Source of the DNA: Galdieria partita
Lineage: Eukaryota; Rhodophyta; Bangiophyceae; Galdieriales; Galdieriaceae
Length of the DNA stretch: 64,000 nucleotides
Reading direction: 5' to 3'
NCBI GenBank assembly: GCA_025991245.1
Contig: BQMJ01000005.1
Span: forward strand, 62,001-126,000
The notes beneath the pieces were generated by a model. It had not been told where the DNA came from, did no database searches, and saw nothing but the letters and a program-made list of their open reading frames with translations. Positions 22,565-32,517 of the stretch are shown piece by piece. The position numbers and the translations under genes are program-made. How positions within the stretch are numbered: the stretch's first letter is position 1; the number at the start of each line of letters is the position of its first letter.

Positions 22565-23848
22565 CTATTGCTTCCTCGTCACTACAAAGTCTGCCATCTC
22601 TAATAATGCTTGGCGATAACTGGTGTCTTGCAATGTTTGTTGAATTCCTTCTTTGGCCAAGTAGCAATGTTCTTTTGCCAAATCCACAGTTCGTTCAATA
22701 CCTTTACTATTCTCTATGGCAAGCAAGGTCTTGGAAATATCATCGGGACGCTGAAATCTTCTTTTGGCATAGTCACGTATCTCTGGATACTGCTCCATAG
22801 CAAATAAAACTGGTGCTGTAAGAGTTCCTTGATGAATATCTGCCAATGCTGGCTTCCCTAGACTCGTGGATGATCCTGTAAAATCTAAAGCATCGTCCAT
22901 TAACTGATAAGCCAAACCCAAATGACGACCGTATTCAAACGCCACCTTAACTATCTCTTTCGGACAATTCGAAAGAAGTGCAACAGCTTGGCAAGAATTG
23001 GCAATCAGCGAAGCAGTCTTGAGAAATGTCTTTTGTAAATAAACTTCGAGTTTGTCGTTCGAGTTACCTTCATCTACAGTCATTTGTAATACTTCCCCAT
23101 GTACCAAGTGCTCAATAACTGTTGATAACATTTCCACAACGTCACAATTCCTCAACCTGGCTAAACTCACTGAAGCTCGCGATAACAAAAAATCGCCTGC
23201 TAAAACACTGAGTTGATTCCCAAAAAGAGCATTAACCGACTTCACTCCTCTACGCGTATCGGCAACATCGATAACGTCATCATGTAATAAGCTTGCTACG
23301 TGTATTAGTTCAGTTATTTCTGCCAATTTTAACTGGGAAGGTAGAATATGAGGAGAGCTTTTCACAGAAGGGCTTTCGTGACTAACTCGACTATTCGTTG
23401 AATCCATGAGGTTCGAGTTGGAAGCATTCACTGCATACGCCATAAGTATTACTACAGTTGGACGAAATCGTTTTCCAGTAATGTTAAGAAAGTAACTCGC
23501 TGCTCGTTGTAATACAGGATGATTCACAGCCACCGCTTCTTCAAAAGATTTTGCTATACCCGATAACTCCTCAGCTACTAGTTTGAAAGGATTCAGTGAA
23601 TTCATATTATGACTGAACGGTAGCGTTGCAGCTTCTTGAAGCTTTTTGGACAAACCTAAAAAGGCATTGTTGAGGAACTGACCAAAAGCGTCGGAGCTGT
23701 AGGATGCTGCATCGTTCCTGCAGAAATTAAAACGGTAGATTCTTCTTTTCGAAACCAAGTGATACTGATTTGCCATTTCACAGTATCTTGAACCAATGTG
23801 CCTTGAGTAGTAATATTTAAAGTATAAGTTACGGACCGTCCTCCACAT
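22565..23848 (-). CDS. COQ1: trans-polyprenyl diphosphate synthase, COQ1/solanesyl type
   Basis: A single exon encodes 427 aa from the ATG at 23848. The enzyme extends allylic diphosphates with IPP to make the ubiquinone (or plastoquinone) side chain. The conserved landmarks are GKRFRPTVVILMAYA and the first Asp-rich motif LLHDDVIDVADTRRG. VNALFGNQLSVLAGDFLLSRA, ANSCQAVALLS, the second Asp-rich motif YQLMDDALDF and KPALADIHQGTLTAPVLFA follow. The last matches the GKPxxxDxxxGxxTAP region of long-chain synthases. The first 70 residues are basic, Tyr/Arg-rich and weakly conserved, consistent with a mitochondrial presequence, though a plastid target is not excluded. All catalytic residues are present. 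Convergent with ABHD18. Confidence 0.88.
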   Translation of the reverse strand: MWRTVRNLYFKYYYSRHIGSRYCEMANQYHLVSKRRIYRFNFCRNDAASYSSDAFGQFLNNAFLGLSKKLQEAATLPFSHNMNSLNPFKLVAEELSGIAKSFEEAVAVNHPVLQRAASYFLNITGKRFRPTVVILMAYAVNASNSNLMDSTNSRVSHESPSVKSSPHILPSQLKLAEITELIHVASLLHDDVIDVADTRRGVKSVNALFGNQLSVLAGDFLLSRASVSLARLRNCDVVEMLSTVIEHLVHGEVLQMTVDEGNSNDKLEVYLQKTFLKTASLIANSCQAVALLSNCPKEIVKVAFEYGRHLGLAYQLMDDALDFTGSSTSLGKPALADIHQGTLTAPVLFAMEQYPEIRDYAKRRFQRPDDISKTLLAIENSKGIERTVDLAKEHCYLAKEGIQQTLQDTSYRQALLEMADFVVTRKQ

Positions 23849-24896
23849 CGAGAACCCAATCCTCACTGTTTCGCAATTACTCTCGTTCGGTTACAATTAT
23901 CTCGTCTTTGATATAAGCATCCTATCCATATTCAAATGTATTTGGTAGAAACATGATCGAGTAGTTGATTAGTTTGAGAGTATGATTTCTTTCGATATAA
24001 AGTGGGTGGAAAGAAGTGCGTCTCACAAAGTAATCTGAGCTTGAAAAATAGCTTTTGAGAGACGACCATCAAACCATTTCGTTCCTTGGCAAAGTCGGTC
24101 TGAACTACTAAAAAATTGGCAAAGACTATCGATTCGAAAATGCGTTTAGAACAAATAGTCAAGCAAGTGTCGCTTCACCTTTTTGCTTTCGTATGAAAGA
24201 TGAGAAAGTCTCGAAAATAGAAAAAAGGAAAAGCAACGAATGTGCCTAAAATCTGAAGTTAAAATGACTATCGGAATTCCAACGTTAACTGCGCAGTATT
24301 GAAATTCTATCAGATAACGATAGCATGTAAGACATTAGAAGGCAATAATCAATTCCTTCCTGCCAAGTTAGAAGGAGATAGAAAATTCAATAGGAATAAA
24401 TAACCTTGGTATTACAACTTTTGAATTCCGCTCAATTATAATTGGTGACCGCGATACCTTCGCTTCCACCCAAGAAAATGAACTGGATTTTTTCAAAGTC
24501 TCCGATCTATATCCGATTTCATGACAAGACTTTCTTCTTGTATTTTACTTGAATGATTTTGGTTGCTACTATGAGACTCGTCAAATCTTTGTTCATTTCA
24601 TTTGACAACAGTCAAGTTTAGTGAAATGTAAATATGGAGCTTGTACTACAACAACTACATCTTGAACAACTTAAATGTTGGAAAATCTCAATACTTCTAT
24701 ACTGTGAGCTTTGGTTGAAAAACTTGACAGTGAATAACTAGTGTCTAGCTTGCTCTTGAAGACATATTTATCAGTACAGTATTAAAAAAGGACAAGAAAG
24801 CAACAATGAACGAGGGATCATTGAAAAACTGACAATTTGTCTTTAAAAAAGGTGTCCAAATAATGTGGTTGTAATCAGAATTGTCAGCGAGACGGA
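23849..24896. other. gene-poor interval upstream of COQ1
   Basis: About 1 kb in which I find no supported gene. Frames are broken on both strands and no splice-joined reading gives a recognisable protein. It includes the COQ1 promoter. Composition is AT-rich with many short homopolymer runs. No tRNA or repeat was seen. Confidence 0.55.
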
Positions 24897-25869
24897 TTGA
24901 ACGAGTTTTATACAATCAAGCAGGGACGTTCTCTCGATTTTTTACATAGTGTCGTTGCAATGCCTCCCAAAGGTCAGCAAAAGAAAAATTATCCAAACTA
25001 TAAAATATGTCCTATCTCCAAAAATACCGTCGGTAAAACCTGGTCGACCTCCAAGAAGTTATGCAACACAAAGAATCAGGTCAAGAATGCTATAAGTTAC
25101 AGGGGTGATGGAACGCAAACTGCTAGTACTTTTTTAAAGGCAGTGAAAAAGACTTCTTATTCTAAACTCGGTGATAAAGAAAAATCTACAAATGTTCAAA
25201 ACGTATGGCAATACAATGGAGAAGAAGTAAAAACCTCCTATATTCTAGAACAGTACCAGAAGAATGCTTGTTCGTCAAGTAAAAACTCCAGAAACGAAAC
25301 GAGAGTATATAAGTTAAATCATGGGAAAAGAGGAGGAATGAAGCTAGAGAAGACACAACATGAAACAGAAGAGATACAGGAGCTCGTCTGTTACCGTTAA
25401 GCATCTTCTTCTATATTGCAATTTGGAGTTGCTTGTGACGGAATTTTCAGTGTGTTTGGCTTCTTTGAAGCTTTTATGTGTTACTGATAGTAAAAATGAT
25501 TTGTGGTTCATATTCAAATTTACGAAACGCAGGAGAAAAACTCAGGCTTCTTCAAAGGCACATTTCAAGTTTGCACCTCGGCTTGCAATACATTGTTTCC
25601 AACCTTTCTTCAATGTCTTTCTGATACTCCAACGAAGCAATTTAGATTGCGTGATTATCTTACTGTTAACTTGAACGCAAATGTATTCAAAATTCTAGCC
25701 TATTTCAAAAGACACCATATAAGTTTTCCAAGGAGGAAGCCGTCTTTGAAGAGCTTCATAGGATATCTGTTCATGTTAGAATACCAGTAGTTATCTGCTT
25801 CCAGATTGATAGACACTTTCAAAAGGTACATGACCATTATCGAATTCTTGTAAGATAAAGTACTTGTTT
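24897..25869 (+). CDS. unresolved gene locus encoding a basic protein, exon structure uncertain
   Basis: The longest open frame runs 24897-25400 (167 codons, ATG choices at 24897 and 24961). It encodes a Lys/Asn/Ser/Tyr-rich basic protein, for example KGQQKKNYPNYK and SSSKNSRNETRVYKLNHGKR. Downstream frames to about 25869 look partly protein-like in different phases (NLRNAGEKLRLLQRHISS; FSKEEAVFEELHRISVHV). They are separated by plausible acceptors such as TTTTCAG at 25452 and ACGCAG. I could not join them into one convincing phase-consistent model, so only the first exon has real support. No family is recognised. The locus could be a fast-evolving multi-exon gene, two small genes, or a decayed gene. 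Confidence 0.35.
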
Positions 25870-26866
25870 CAACAAGTTCTGCTCTTTTGAATGAGGATTA
25901 TTTTTTCGAAGGAATTGCAGTTGGTTATTTGACTTGACAGTCTTTAGCATATCCACTTTTGCTTTGGTGATAGAAAGAAGAGGAATCATTGTCGAAGTTT
26001 AGCTAAACAAACAAGAAGTCTAAACACTTTTTGACAGATCAAATGAGAAGCAGCTATCGATTGGCCACCAATTTGACCCAAGATTGTTGGAATAACAATA
26101 AACTTGAGGATGTAAATATGCCATGGTAATCATGTAGCAGCAGAGAGTATGTTTGACAAGGTTTGAAATTGGTTTGGATTCACAACATCAAAGTAATGAT
26201 GAGAAACATTCAATGCAAATCTGCAGCAACAATGAATGAACTGTAGACAAAGTCTTCTATGAAACGAGTAGACAAAGTGCTAGCGATACAAGAGAAAAAC
26301 CATATCTTTGGAACTTGATACAAGGGATCCACAACTCTTTTTATGAGCGACTGTTCAATCTCAAAGATATAAGAACAAACCTACAGTATTTCCTCTATCG
26401 TAACAAGATCATCTCTCTATCTCATTTGCCTGTATAAGTTCTTAGGAATCTTGTTACTATCCAAAGACAAGAATACAGGTAACAGTAGGATAGAGGAGAT
26501 TCCCTAGTGCTGGAAATTCATGCTTCTTCAAAGGGAGAGAGAGTGCGAGATTGAAAGTAGAAACTCCTTCAACAGTCAAGTTACACAAAGGAAGCAATGC
26601 CTTGCATACATTCTCTGCTGTATTTCTTAGAAGATGATGTAACAAGTCTCATATTCATAGTAGAAGAATCATGTTAACATGTTACATTCTTCGTGCTAGT
26701 TTGTGAAACTGAATGGAACATCAATCCAACGGACATTGTTAGAATCGACATGTGAAGAGGCTGACAAACGGTTTGCCAATTCAGTATAAACTCCGATTCA
26801 GAATCGATTTGACAAAAAGATTCGATTCGATGCCCATCAAACAGTTTTAAAAGCAACGTTTGCATC
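25870..26866. other. gene-poor interval upstream of the MFS gene
   Basis: About 1 kb without a supported gene on either strand. It presumably carries the promoter of the MFS carrier. It is unusually long for this window. I see no repeat, tRNA or transposon remnant. Confidence 0.55.
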
Positions 26867-28435
26867 ATGTCCATAAAAGTTCAACTAAACCAACCGCTTC
26901 TTCAGGCGACAGGGAGGATGTCAGCTACACATGACATAGAGATAACTTCTGATGAAAATTTTGACTTTAGAGAGGAACCTAAGAGTTTAGAGTTATCAAC
27001 AGGCTTCGACAAAGAACTGCAAAAGTCAGAACCACCATCAAATAAGGAAAGACGCTCAGCTATTCTAAACATAGTCTTTGCAGGCATTGCTCTCACGTCA
27101 GACGGTTATTGTGAATCAGTTGTGAACCTTATCAACGTTTTCTTCTCTGCATTATACCCTATACAGTTCACCTCCTCGATGAGTACTAGGATAAGTAACT
27201 CACTTTTGGTTGGTGCTATTATTGGGCAACTTGGCTTTGGTTTAATAAGTGATAGAATTGGAAGAAAAGTTGGTCTCCTGTGTACTACTGGCTTTGTTAT
27301 CGTGGGTTCTCTATTGTGTAGTGCAGCCTATGGAGCAGGAGGCTCAGTTGAAGGACTATTGTGGGCTTTAGTAGTTTATCGTGGCATCGTGGGTGTAGGA
27401 GTTGGTGGTGAATATCCTTGTTCTTCCGCCAATGCAAGTGAAGCGACGGAAGAAACTATTCCACGTTCAAGAGGCGGTGTCTTCATTATGGTTACCAATT
27501 TCGCACTTGTCATTGGAGGCGTGCTTTCGATAATAGTCCAAGTTGTTCTATTGAAAATATTTGGTACAAATGATTTGGAACCAGTTTGGAGGATCTCATT
27601 TGGTTTAGCAGTAGTTCCTATCTTGAGTGTATTCTATTTCCGTATTCGAATGCTGAATTCGAAACTGTACCGAAAGGAAGCCATGAAGAAGAAAGTTCCG
27701 TACATTCTCATTCTTCGTAAATACTGGAAGTATTTAATTGGTACCTGTGGAACTTGGTTTCTTTATGACTTTGTGGCTTTTAGTAATGGTGTCTTTTCCT
27801 CCACCATTTTGGAGAACGTTATTTCAGGCACTGATATCATGAAGACAGCCTATTATCAATTAATTCTAAGTGTTCTTGGTATTCCTGGCTTAGTCATTGG
27901 AGCACTTACCATTGATAGAATTGGACGTAAGAAGCAACAGTTTATTGGCTTCTTGGGATATGGTGTTATGGGAGTATTGATTGGTGCCTTATTTGGAAAG
28001 TTGAGGAACTATACCGCAGCACTTATTATATTATACGGGGTATTCAATAGCTTCGGAAACTACGGTCCTGGAGATGCCTTAGGCTTAGTTAGTTCGGAAA
28101 TCTATCCAACTGCTGTGAGAGGCACTTGTTATGGTATTTCAGCCGCTTTCGGTAAAGCAGGAGGAGCTATTGGAACACAGGTATTTTTGCCTATCCGGAA
28201 TGCATTTGGAGGAGCTTCCAGTACTAACGGGAATCGTGCGGTATTTATTGTCAGTGGAGGAATTGCATTGTTAGGAGCTCTCCTATCTCTTATATTTATA
28301 CCAGACTACTCGAAACGTTATTTGCAGGCGGGTGACGAAGAATTTCATAAATATTTGAAAGAAAATGAAGTTCATGTTACACAGGGGGAGTCTCTAGAAG
28401 CTTCTGCGTCGTCTAGTATGCTTCAACGATATTAA
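26867..28435 (+). CDS. MFS carrier of the phosphate:H+ symporter / GIT1 group
   Basis: A single exon encodes 522 aa with 12 predicted membrane spans after a 65-residue hydrophilic N-terminus. Sugar/phosphate MFS signatures are present. GFGLISDRIGRKVG is the loop 2-3 motif, VYRGIVGVGVGGEYP comes before helix 5, IDRIGRKKQQ sits in the second half and SSEIYPTAVRGTCYGISAA is near helix 10. The GGEYP...ASEATEE block and the overall spacing resemble fungal GIT1 (glycerophosphoinositol) and PHO84-type H+ symporters. The likely cargo is phosphate or a glycerophosphodiester, by family inference only. The lack of introns and isolated setting (1 kb upstream without genes) fit, but do not prove, acquisition by transfer. 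It is convergent with phosphatidylserine synthase. Confidence 0.82.
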   Translation: MSIKVQLNQPLLQATGRMSATHDIEITSDENFDFREEPKSLELSTGFDKELQKSEPPSNKERRSAILNIVFAGIALTSDGYCESVVNLINVFFSALYPIQFTSSMSTRISNSLLVGAIIGQLGFGLISDRIGRKVGLLCTTGFVIVGSLLCSAAYGAGGSVEGLLWALVVYRGIVGVGVGGEYPCSSANASEATEETIPRSRGGVFIMVTNFALVIGGVLSIIVQVVLLKIFGTNDLEPVWRISFGLAVVPILSVFYFRIRMLNSKLYRKEAMKKKVPYILILRKYWKYLIGTCGTWFLYDFVAFSNGVFSSTILENVISGTDIMKTAYYQLILSVLGIPGLVIGALTIDRIGRKKQQFIGFLGYGVMGVLIGALFGKLRNYTAALIILYGVFNSFGNYGPGDALGLVSSEIYPTAVRGTCYGISAAFGKAGGAIGTQVFLPIRNAFGGASSTNGNRAVFIVSGGIALLGALLSLIFIPDYSKRYLQAGDEEFHKYLKENEVHVTQGESLEASASSSMLQRY

Positions 28436-28480
28436 AAAGGGATACACTAATCAATGCCAAAGTGCATTCATTACAGTGTA

Positions 28481-29737
28481 TCAACGAGAACTGGTTGATT
28501 CCCTGTTCTTTGTTCTAAGCTTATATTTCCAATCCATGATAGCAATCCATGATGCAAACATAATGTACCCAGTAAAAAGGCCAAACATCCAGAAACGAAT
28601 ATGTAATGGAAAGTATTCCGTCCATTTCTTTTGATAAACATGTCGACCAAACTTGATAGAAATTAACAATTCGGCAGTTAGTGTGGCCACTAAAATCCAA
28701 GCTTGACTTCCAAAACGTTGACAACTGGGATCAATTAAGAACTGGTAAAATTCTCTTGCACTTGGGAAACCTTGCAATGCAATGATCAAAATACGATAGA
28801 CGTTTAAGGATGACTCAACTTGAACCCACAAGATTGCCTTTAAAAAAAAGGCATTCAAATCAGCAACTTCCAAAACGAATATTACCAAAGAACACGCTAC
28901 AAAATGTCGCAAAGAGCCAAAGATAGGCCACTGCAGTTTGTCAAAAGAAGAAGGACCAAATAAGCCTATCAATTCTTTCCAAAAAGTTTTCTTCGAAACA
29001 GAGTCGTTTCCTCTCCATGAATACTTTTTTGTCTGAAGTATTTTGCAAGCTATTAATCCAAGCTCAATACCAACCAGATTGCAACATAACAGATCGAGAA
29101 TGATGGAATCCCACCAACACTCATTGAAGTTTGGAAGCATACCCTTCAACAAGTACTCCAATAGCTCGAACAGCGAGCTAGCAAGCCATAATACTACTCG
29201 ATCCCGAATCATGAGTGCCTTTACAAACCATCCTAAAGTATGTGCTACAACAAAAGCATCTAAAGCCAAAAATAAATTTGCCAAAGATCCATTAGGGTTC
29301 TCGGGAGTCCATAGTCGACAGTCGTCACCATATGAACGGTCTGGTAATGGTCGGCCTGCATTGAGTGGATCCAAATATCCGATAATTTTTCTAGCGTCTG
29401 AAACATTCTGGAACAGTAAAAAGACCAAAAACATTAGGTAGAGTAGAGAAAGACCCATAACCAGCCTCCATACAGCCGGATGCGGCCTCTGAAAGAAACC
29501 ATCACGAAATTGCAATATTCCGTAAACAAGAAGAGGTAAACAACTGCATAAGATGCCTTGAATAACATTTGACACAGTATCCATTCTTTTTTCATTCCGC
29601 CAGGCGAGATAAACTATGACTCCCAAAAACACAGCTAGCAGAGTTGCTGTGTGTGGTTTCTGAAAAATGCCATCGCTAGACTGTTCACCCTTTGCTTGTT
29701 CTCTACCAAAACATTCTGAAACCATATTAGAATTCAT
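28481..29737 (-). CDS. phosphatidylserine synthase (base-exchange type)
   Basis: A single exon encodes 418 aa of a multi-span ER membrane enzyme that exchanges the head group of an existing phospholipid for serine. Family features include KPHTATLLA near helix 1 and RDGFFQRPHPAVWRLVMG. YGDDCRLWTPENP marks the luminal loop, FVVAHTLGWFVKALMIRD follows, and SLFELLEYLLKGMLPNFNECWWDS is the most conserved PSS1/PSS2 block. About nine hydrophobic spans are visible. This is the eukaryotic PTDSS family rather than the bacterial CDP-DAG type. Its start codon overlaps the TRM6 stop by four bases (ATGA). A second Met four codons downstream (29725) could serve as the start. Confidence 0.9.
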   Translation of the reverse strand: MNSNMVSECFGREQAKGEQSSDGIFQKPHTATLLAVFLGVIVYLAWRNEKRMDTVSNVIQGILCSCLPLLVYGILQFRDGFFQRPHPAVWRLVMGLSLLYLMFLVFLLFQNVSDARKIIGYLDPLNAGRPLPDRSYGDDCRLWTPENPNGSLANLFLALDAFVVAHTLGWFVKALMIRDRVVLWLASSLFELLEYLLKGMLPNFNECWWDSIILDLLCCNLVGIELGLIACKILQTKKYSWRGNDSVSKKTFWKELIGLFGPSSFDKLQWPIFGSLRHFVACSLVIFVLEVADLNAFFLKAILWVQVESSLNVYRILIIALQGFPSAREFYQFLIDPSCQRFGSQAWILVATLTAELLISIKFGRHVYQKKWTEYFPLHIRFWMFGLFTGYIMFASWIAIMDWKYKLRTKNRESTSSR

Positions 29738-31072
29738 AAGTTCAAGTCCACTTCGACTCTCAGGCCAGAAAGCACAAAGCCATCAGTAGGCAGACTTGAC
29801 ATGTTCGGATGCGACCGACCCGAAAGGATTTGATGCTCCAACTGTGAGCATTCCTCGAGTTGTATCGCAATAACAAGTGGACATTTAAGTAATAAATAGT
29901 GCAACTTTGAAAGGTAACTTAGGGAATAATGATAAATGGCAAAAGAGCCATTTGGAACCAAACGAGAAATAAGCAATAGTATTTTTTCCCAAGTAGGTTC
30001 TCTACAGGCAATAATAAGAGAACTAAAGCCTTCTCGCAAAGTTCGCTTGAGTTGTCCAACTATGGGACGATGATATTTGCTTGAATCTCTAGTGGAAGAG
30101 GCACTATCGGCAGCAACCACAGACTCACTCTTCTGAGAAAGAAGGAGAGAATCCTTTCTAAACGAAAGAGGCAAACCATCTCGTTCTTCTTCTGAGTATA
30201 ACTGAGTCAATATATTCATAGGGCACACAATGAAACGTGATGTTCTTCGCCATTCAACTAGACAAGGGAAAAAGTCAAGAAGTTCTAAACCTGGAGGATG
30301 GTCACCTTCAAATATGTTGGTGATAAAGACCTGTCGTTGCGTTCTCTCTGCCACGGAAGCACAAAGTAATCCTAAAGTGTCTTCGAATATAAGAACCTGA
30401 CACAATTGAAATATATTCTATAGAATTCTTGATAGCCAGTTAGTTACCTTGGAATCTGCTACAATGTTCGCTAATCTCAAAAGGAGTCCTACTGAAACAG
30501 GAGAGAGACGAAGGATAGCCTCAGGGTTCTTTTTCAAGTACCATTCACAAAGAAGACAACAAGTTGGCTTTTGTATCACAACAGAAATCATATGCTTTCT
30601 CCTCTTCCTTGAAATATATTTTTCTTGTCCAAACCGCGAAAGTTTTGAAAAGCTTGGATTCTTTTGAGATAAAAGTTTTACCAAATCCTCTCCAACGACT
30701 CCAGCCTTTCTTAAAGAGTCTATGTCTTGTGCTGTATATGAACCTTCCTTGTGAATTAACTGGAGTAAAGACAGTATTATGAATATTTTATAAAGTCGAG
30801 TTTGAATTTACCTCTTCACTAGTCTGGAGTGTTGTAGTTTCTCCATAACCATCGTCTTCCATCTGTTGTGCTTGTGAAGAGTCGCTTTCTTGCGACTTTA
30901 CTGCAAAGTCTACTCTGCAACCGAATTGGGGACCCGGTAGATCGGCAAGACGAAACTTCCTGCCTCCTACCTTTACTGTACGGTTAGGATAATAACGTAC
31001 AAAAGTGAGGTCTTTTGAAGCACTGATAGACTGTAAAACTATCCAATCACCCTGTGCTATAGCCTCTGCCAT
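29734..31072 (-). CDS. TRM6: tRNA (adenine-58-N1) methyltransferase non-catalytic subunit TRM6
   Basis: TRM6 (Gcd10) partners TRM61 to methylate A58 of tRNAs, including initiator tRNA, in the nucleus. Three exons (31072-30812, 30759-30448, 30396-29734; introns of 52 bp and 51 bp) give 411 aa. Landmarks are the N-terminal barrel (GDWIVLQ, LPGPQFGCRVDF) and DIDSLRKAGVVGEDLVKLL. KLSRFGQEKYISRKRRKHM, the family's basic motif, follows, and then a degenerate Rossmann half with VLIFEDTLGLL and FEGDHPPGLELLDFF. No SAM-binding glycine motif is seen, as expected for the non-catalytic subunit. The C-terminus ends in VEVDLNL, and the stop overlaps the start of the next gene. Confidence 0.85.
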
Positions 31073-31120
31073 AGAAGATTTGGTTTAATATAAACGTTTA
31101 TTACAAACAAGCCTTTCCAA

Positions 31121-32404
31121 TCAACGGTTAGGCGATGAAGAATTGGAGTTTCCAAATAAGGATTGAAAGCTTTGCATTGCAGCGTTCATGACTTCAGGAT
31201 TATTCAGCAGACTCATAATGTTATTTGGATCCCTTTCTATGCTTTCCATGGCTGTTCTCAAATGGGGATTCGAATTCAATTGCTCAAATAATGGAGACCT
31301 TTGTAAGTTTTCAAAAATATTAGCCATGTTGTCATTGTTTTCTGTTGCTGCCTGTTGTTCATTGGTATTGCCGCTTTCACTGTTTTCCGCCGTTTCTGAA
31401 ATGTTGTGATTATTATTACTCTCACCAGTTCTCATCTGTGAGAACATTTGCTGCATTCCGCCAGATTGCAATATGCTAGAGGCAGCTTGCATTAATTGAG
31501 GATTCTGAAGCAACGACTGAAATAACTGATTGGGATTATTATTATCGGAAGAAGTAGAATTGGAAGGATTCCTTTTCTTTACAAGTTCAAGTATCTCAGC
31601 CATTCGAGCATTTTCTGGTTCTATTTCTAAAACTTCCTTTGCTGTTTTCAATGCTTCTTCCAACATTCCGGCCTCGTAATATGCCGAAGCAAGACGTTCT
31701 CTCGGCCTTACAAAAGTCGGGTTGAGCGAAATTGCTTGTCTACAATCGTCAATTGCACTACTCAGCATATTCAGGTGTGTCTTTGCTGCCGCTCGATTAG
31801 AGTAAAATACCGCATTCAAAGGATCTAATTGGATTGCTGCAGAATATTTTTCCAGAGCTTCTCGATACTTTCCTTGTCGCATATACTCATTACCTTGCAG
31901 TTTCAGATCTTCCGCCTGCTCCTTCTTATTATCCTGAAAGGAACCTTCTTTTCTTTGAGAAAGACTAGGAGAGCTGTCTCTTCTGCTTGTTCCCGTTCCT
32001 TTAGCTCCAAACTTTCGCAAAAACTTCTCCTTTGCCTTGTGCACTCTTTGTTCGTATTCCTCAGTTCCCGGTTCAACTCCCTGAAAGTAATTGGTTCGCC
32101 TCAAAGTTTCTAGAAAAGAATCAAAACCTGCGAGATATTCTTCACTTTTGCTTTTATTAAGGACGTCGTTCTCAGTGGAATGCATTGAATTCAACCCTCT
32201 CTGGAAAACATCCTCGAGTCTATGCGGAAGCTCAACGGTCCTTCGTGTCCCATCCGAGTTCTCCAAACCATATGCCTCTGAAATACACTGTATTGCAACT
32301 TCTAGCTGTTCGCCTTTATCTACAGAGGCTTTCTTTTCTCTCTCTAATAGTTCTATTATCGAGTGAATCAACAACTCGTTCGTATCCCTGCTGTGCGACG
32401 TCAT
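31121..32404 (-). CDS. SGTA: SGTA/Sgt2-like TPR co-chaperone
   Basis: SGTA binds hydrophobic tail-anchored clients in the cytosol and hands them to the GET/TRC pathway or to BAG6. The single exon encodes 427 aa. The N-terminal dimerisation domain shows LLIHSIIELLEREKK and AIQCISEAYGL. A linker of about 100 residues follows. Then come three TPRs starting at LKLQGNEYMRQGKYREALEKYSAAI, with FYSNRAAAKTHLNM and RERLASAYYEAGMLEEAL carrying the Hsp70/Hsp90 C-terminus clamp residues. The C-terminal third is rich in Asn/Gln/Met (LLQNPQLMQAASSIL, MSLLNNPEVMNAAMQSF), the STI1-like client-binding region. The linker between the dimerisation and TPR domains is longer than in yeast Sgt2. Confidence 0.85.
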   Translation of the reverse strand: MTSHSRDTNELLIHSIIELLEREKKASVDKGEQLEVAIQCISEAYGLENSDGTRRTVELPHRLEDVFQRGLNSMHSTENDVLNKSKSEEYLAGFDSFLETLRRTNYFQGVEPGTEEYEQRVHKAKEKFLRKFGAKGTGTSRRDSSPSLSQRKEGSFQDNKKEQAEDLKLQGNEYMRQGKYREALEKYSAAIQLDPLNAVFYSNRAAAKTHLNMLSSAIDDCRQAISLNPTFVRPRERLASAYYEAGMLEEALKTAKEVLEIEPENARMAEILELVKKRNPSNSTSSDNNNPNQLFQSLLQNPQLMQAASSILQSGGMQQMFSQMRTGESNNNHNISETAENSESGNTNEQQAATENNDNMANIFENLQRSPLFEQLNSNPHLRTAMESIERDPNNIMSLLNNPEVMNAAMQSFQSLFGNSNSSSPNR

Positions 32405-32517
32405 GGTATAAAAATTGTGTTCTGGACAAGAATTATTTTGAAGGATGGTATCCCTCGCAACTTTGACGCGTTATTATTCACAAGGTATGCAGAAAGTGAA
32501 TTTTGAGCGCTTCCGAG

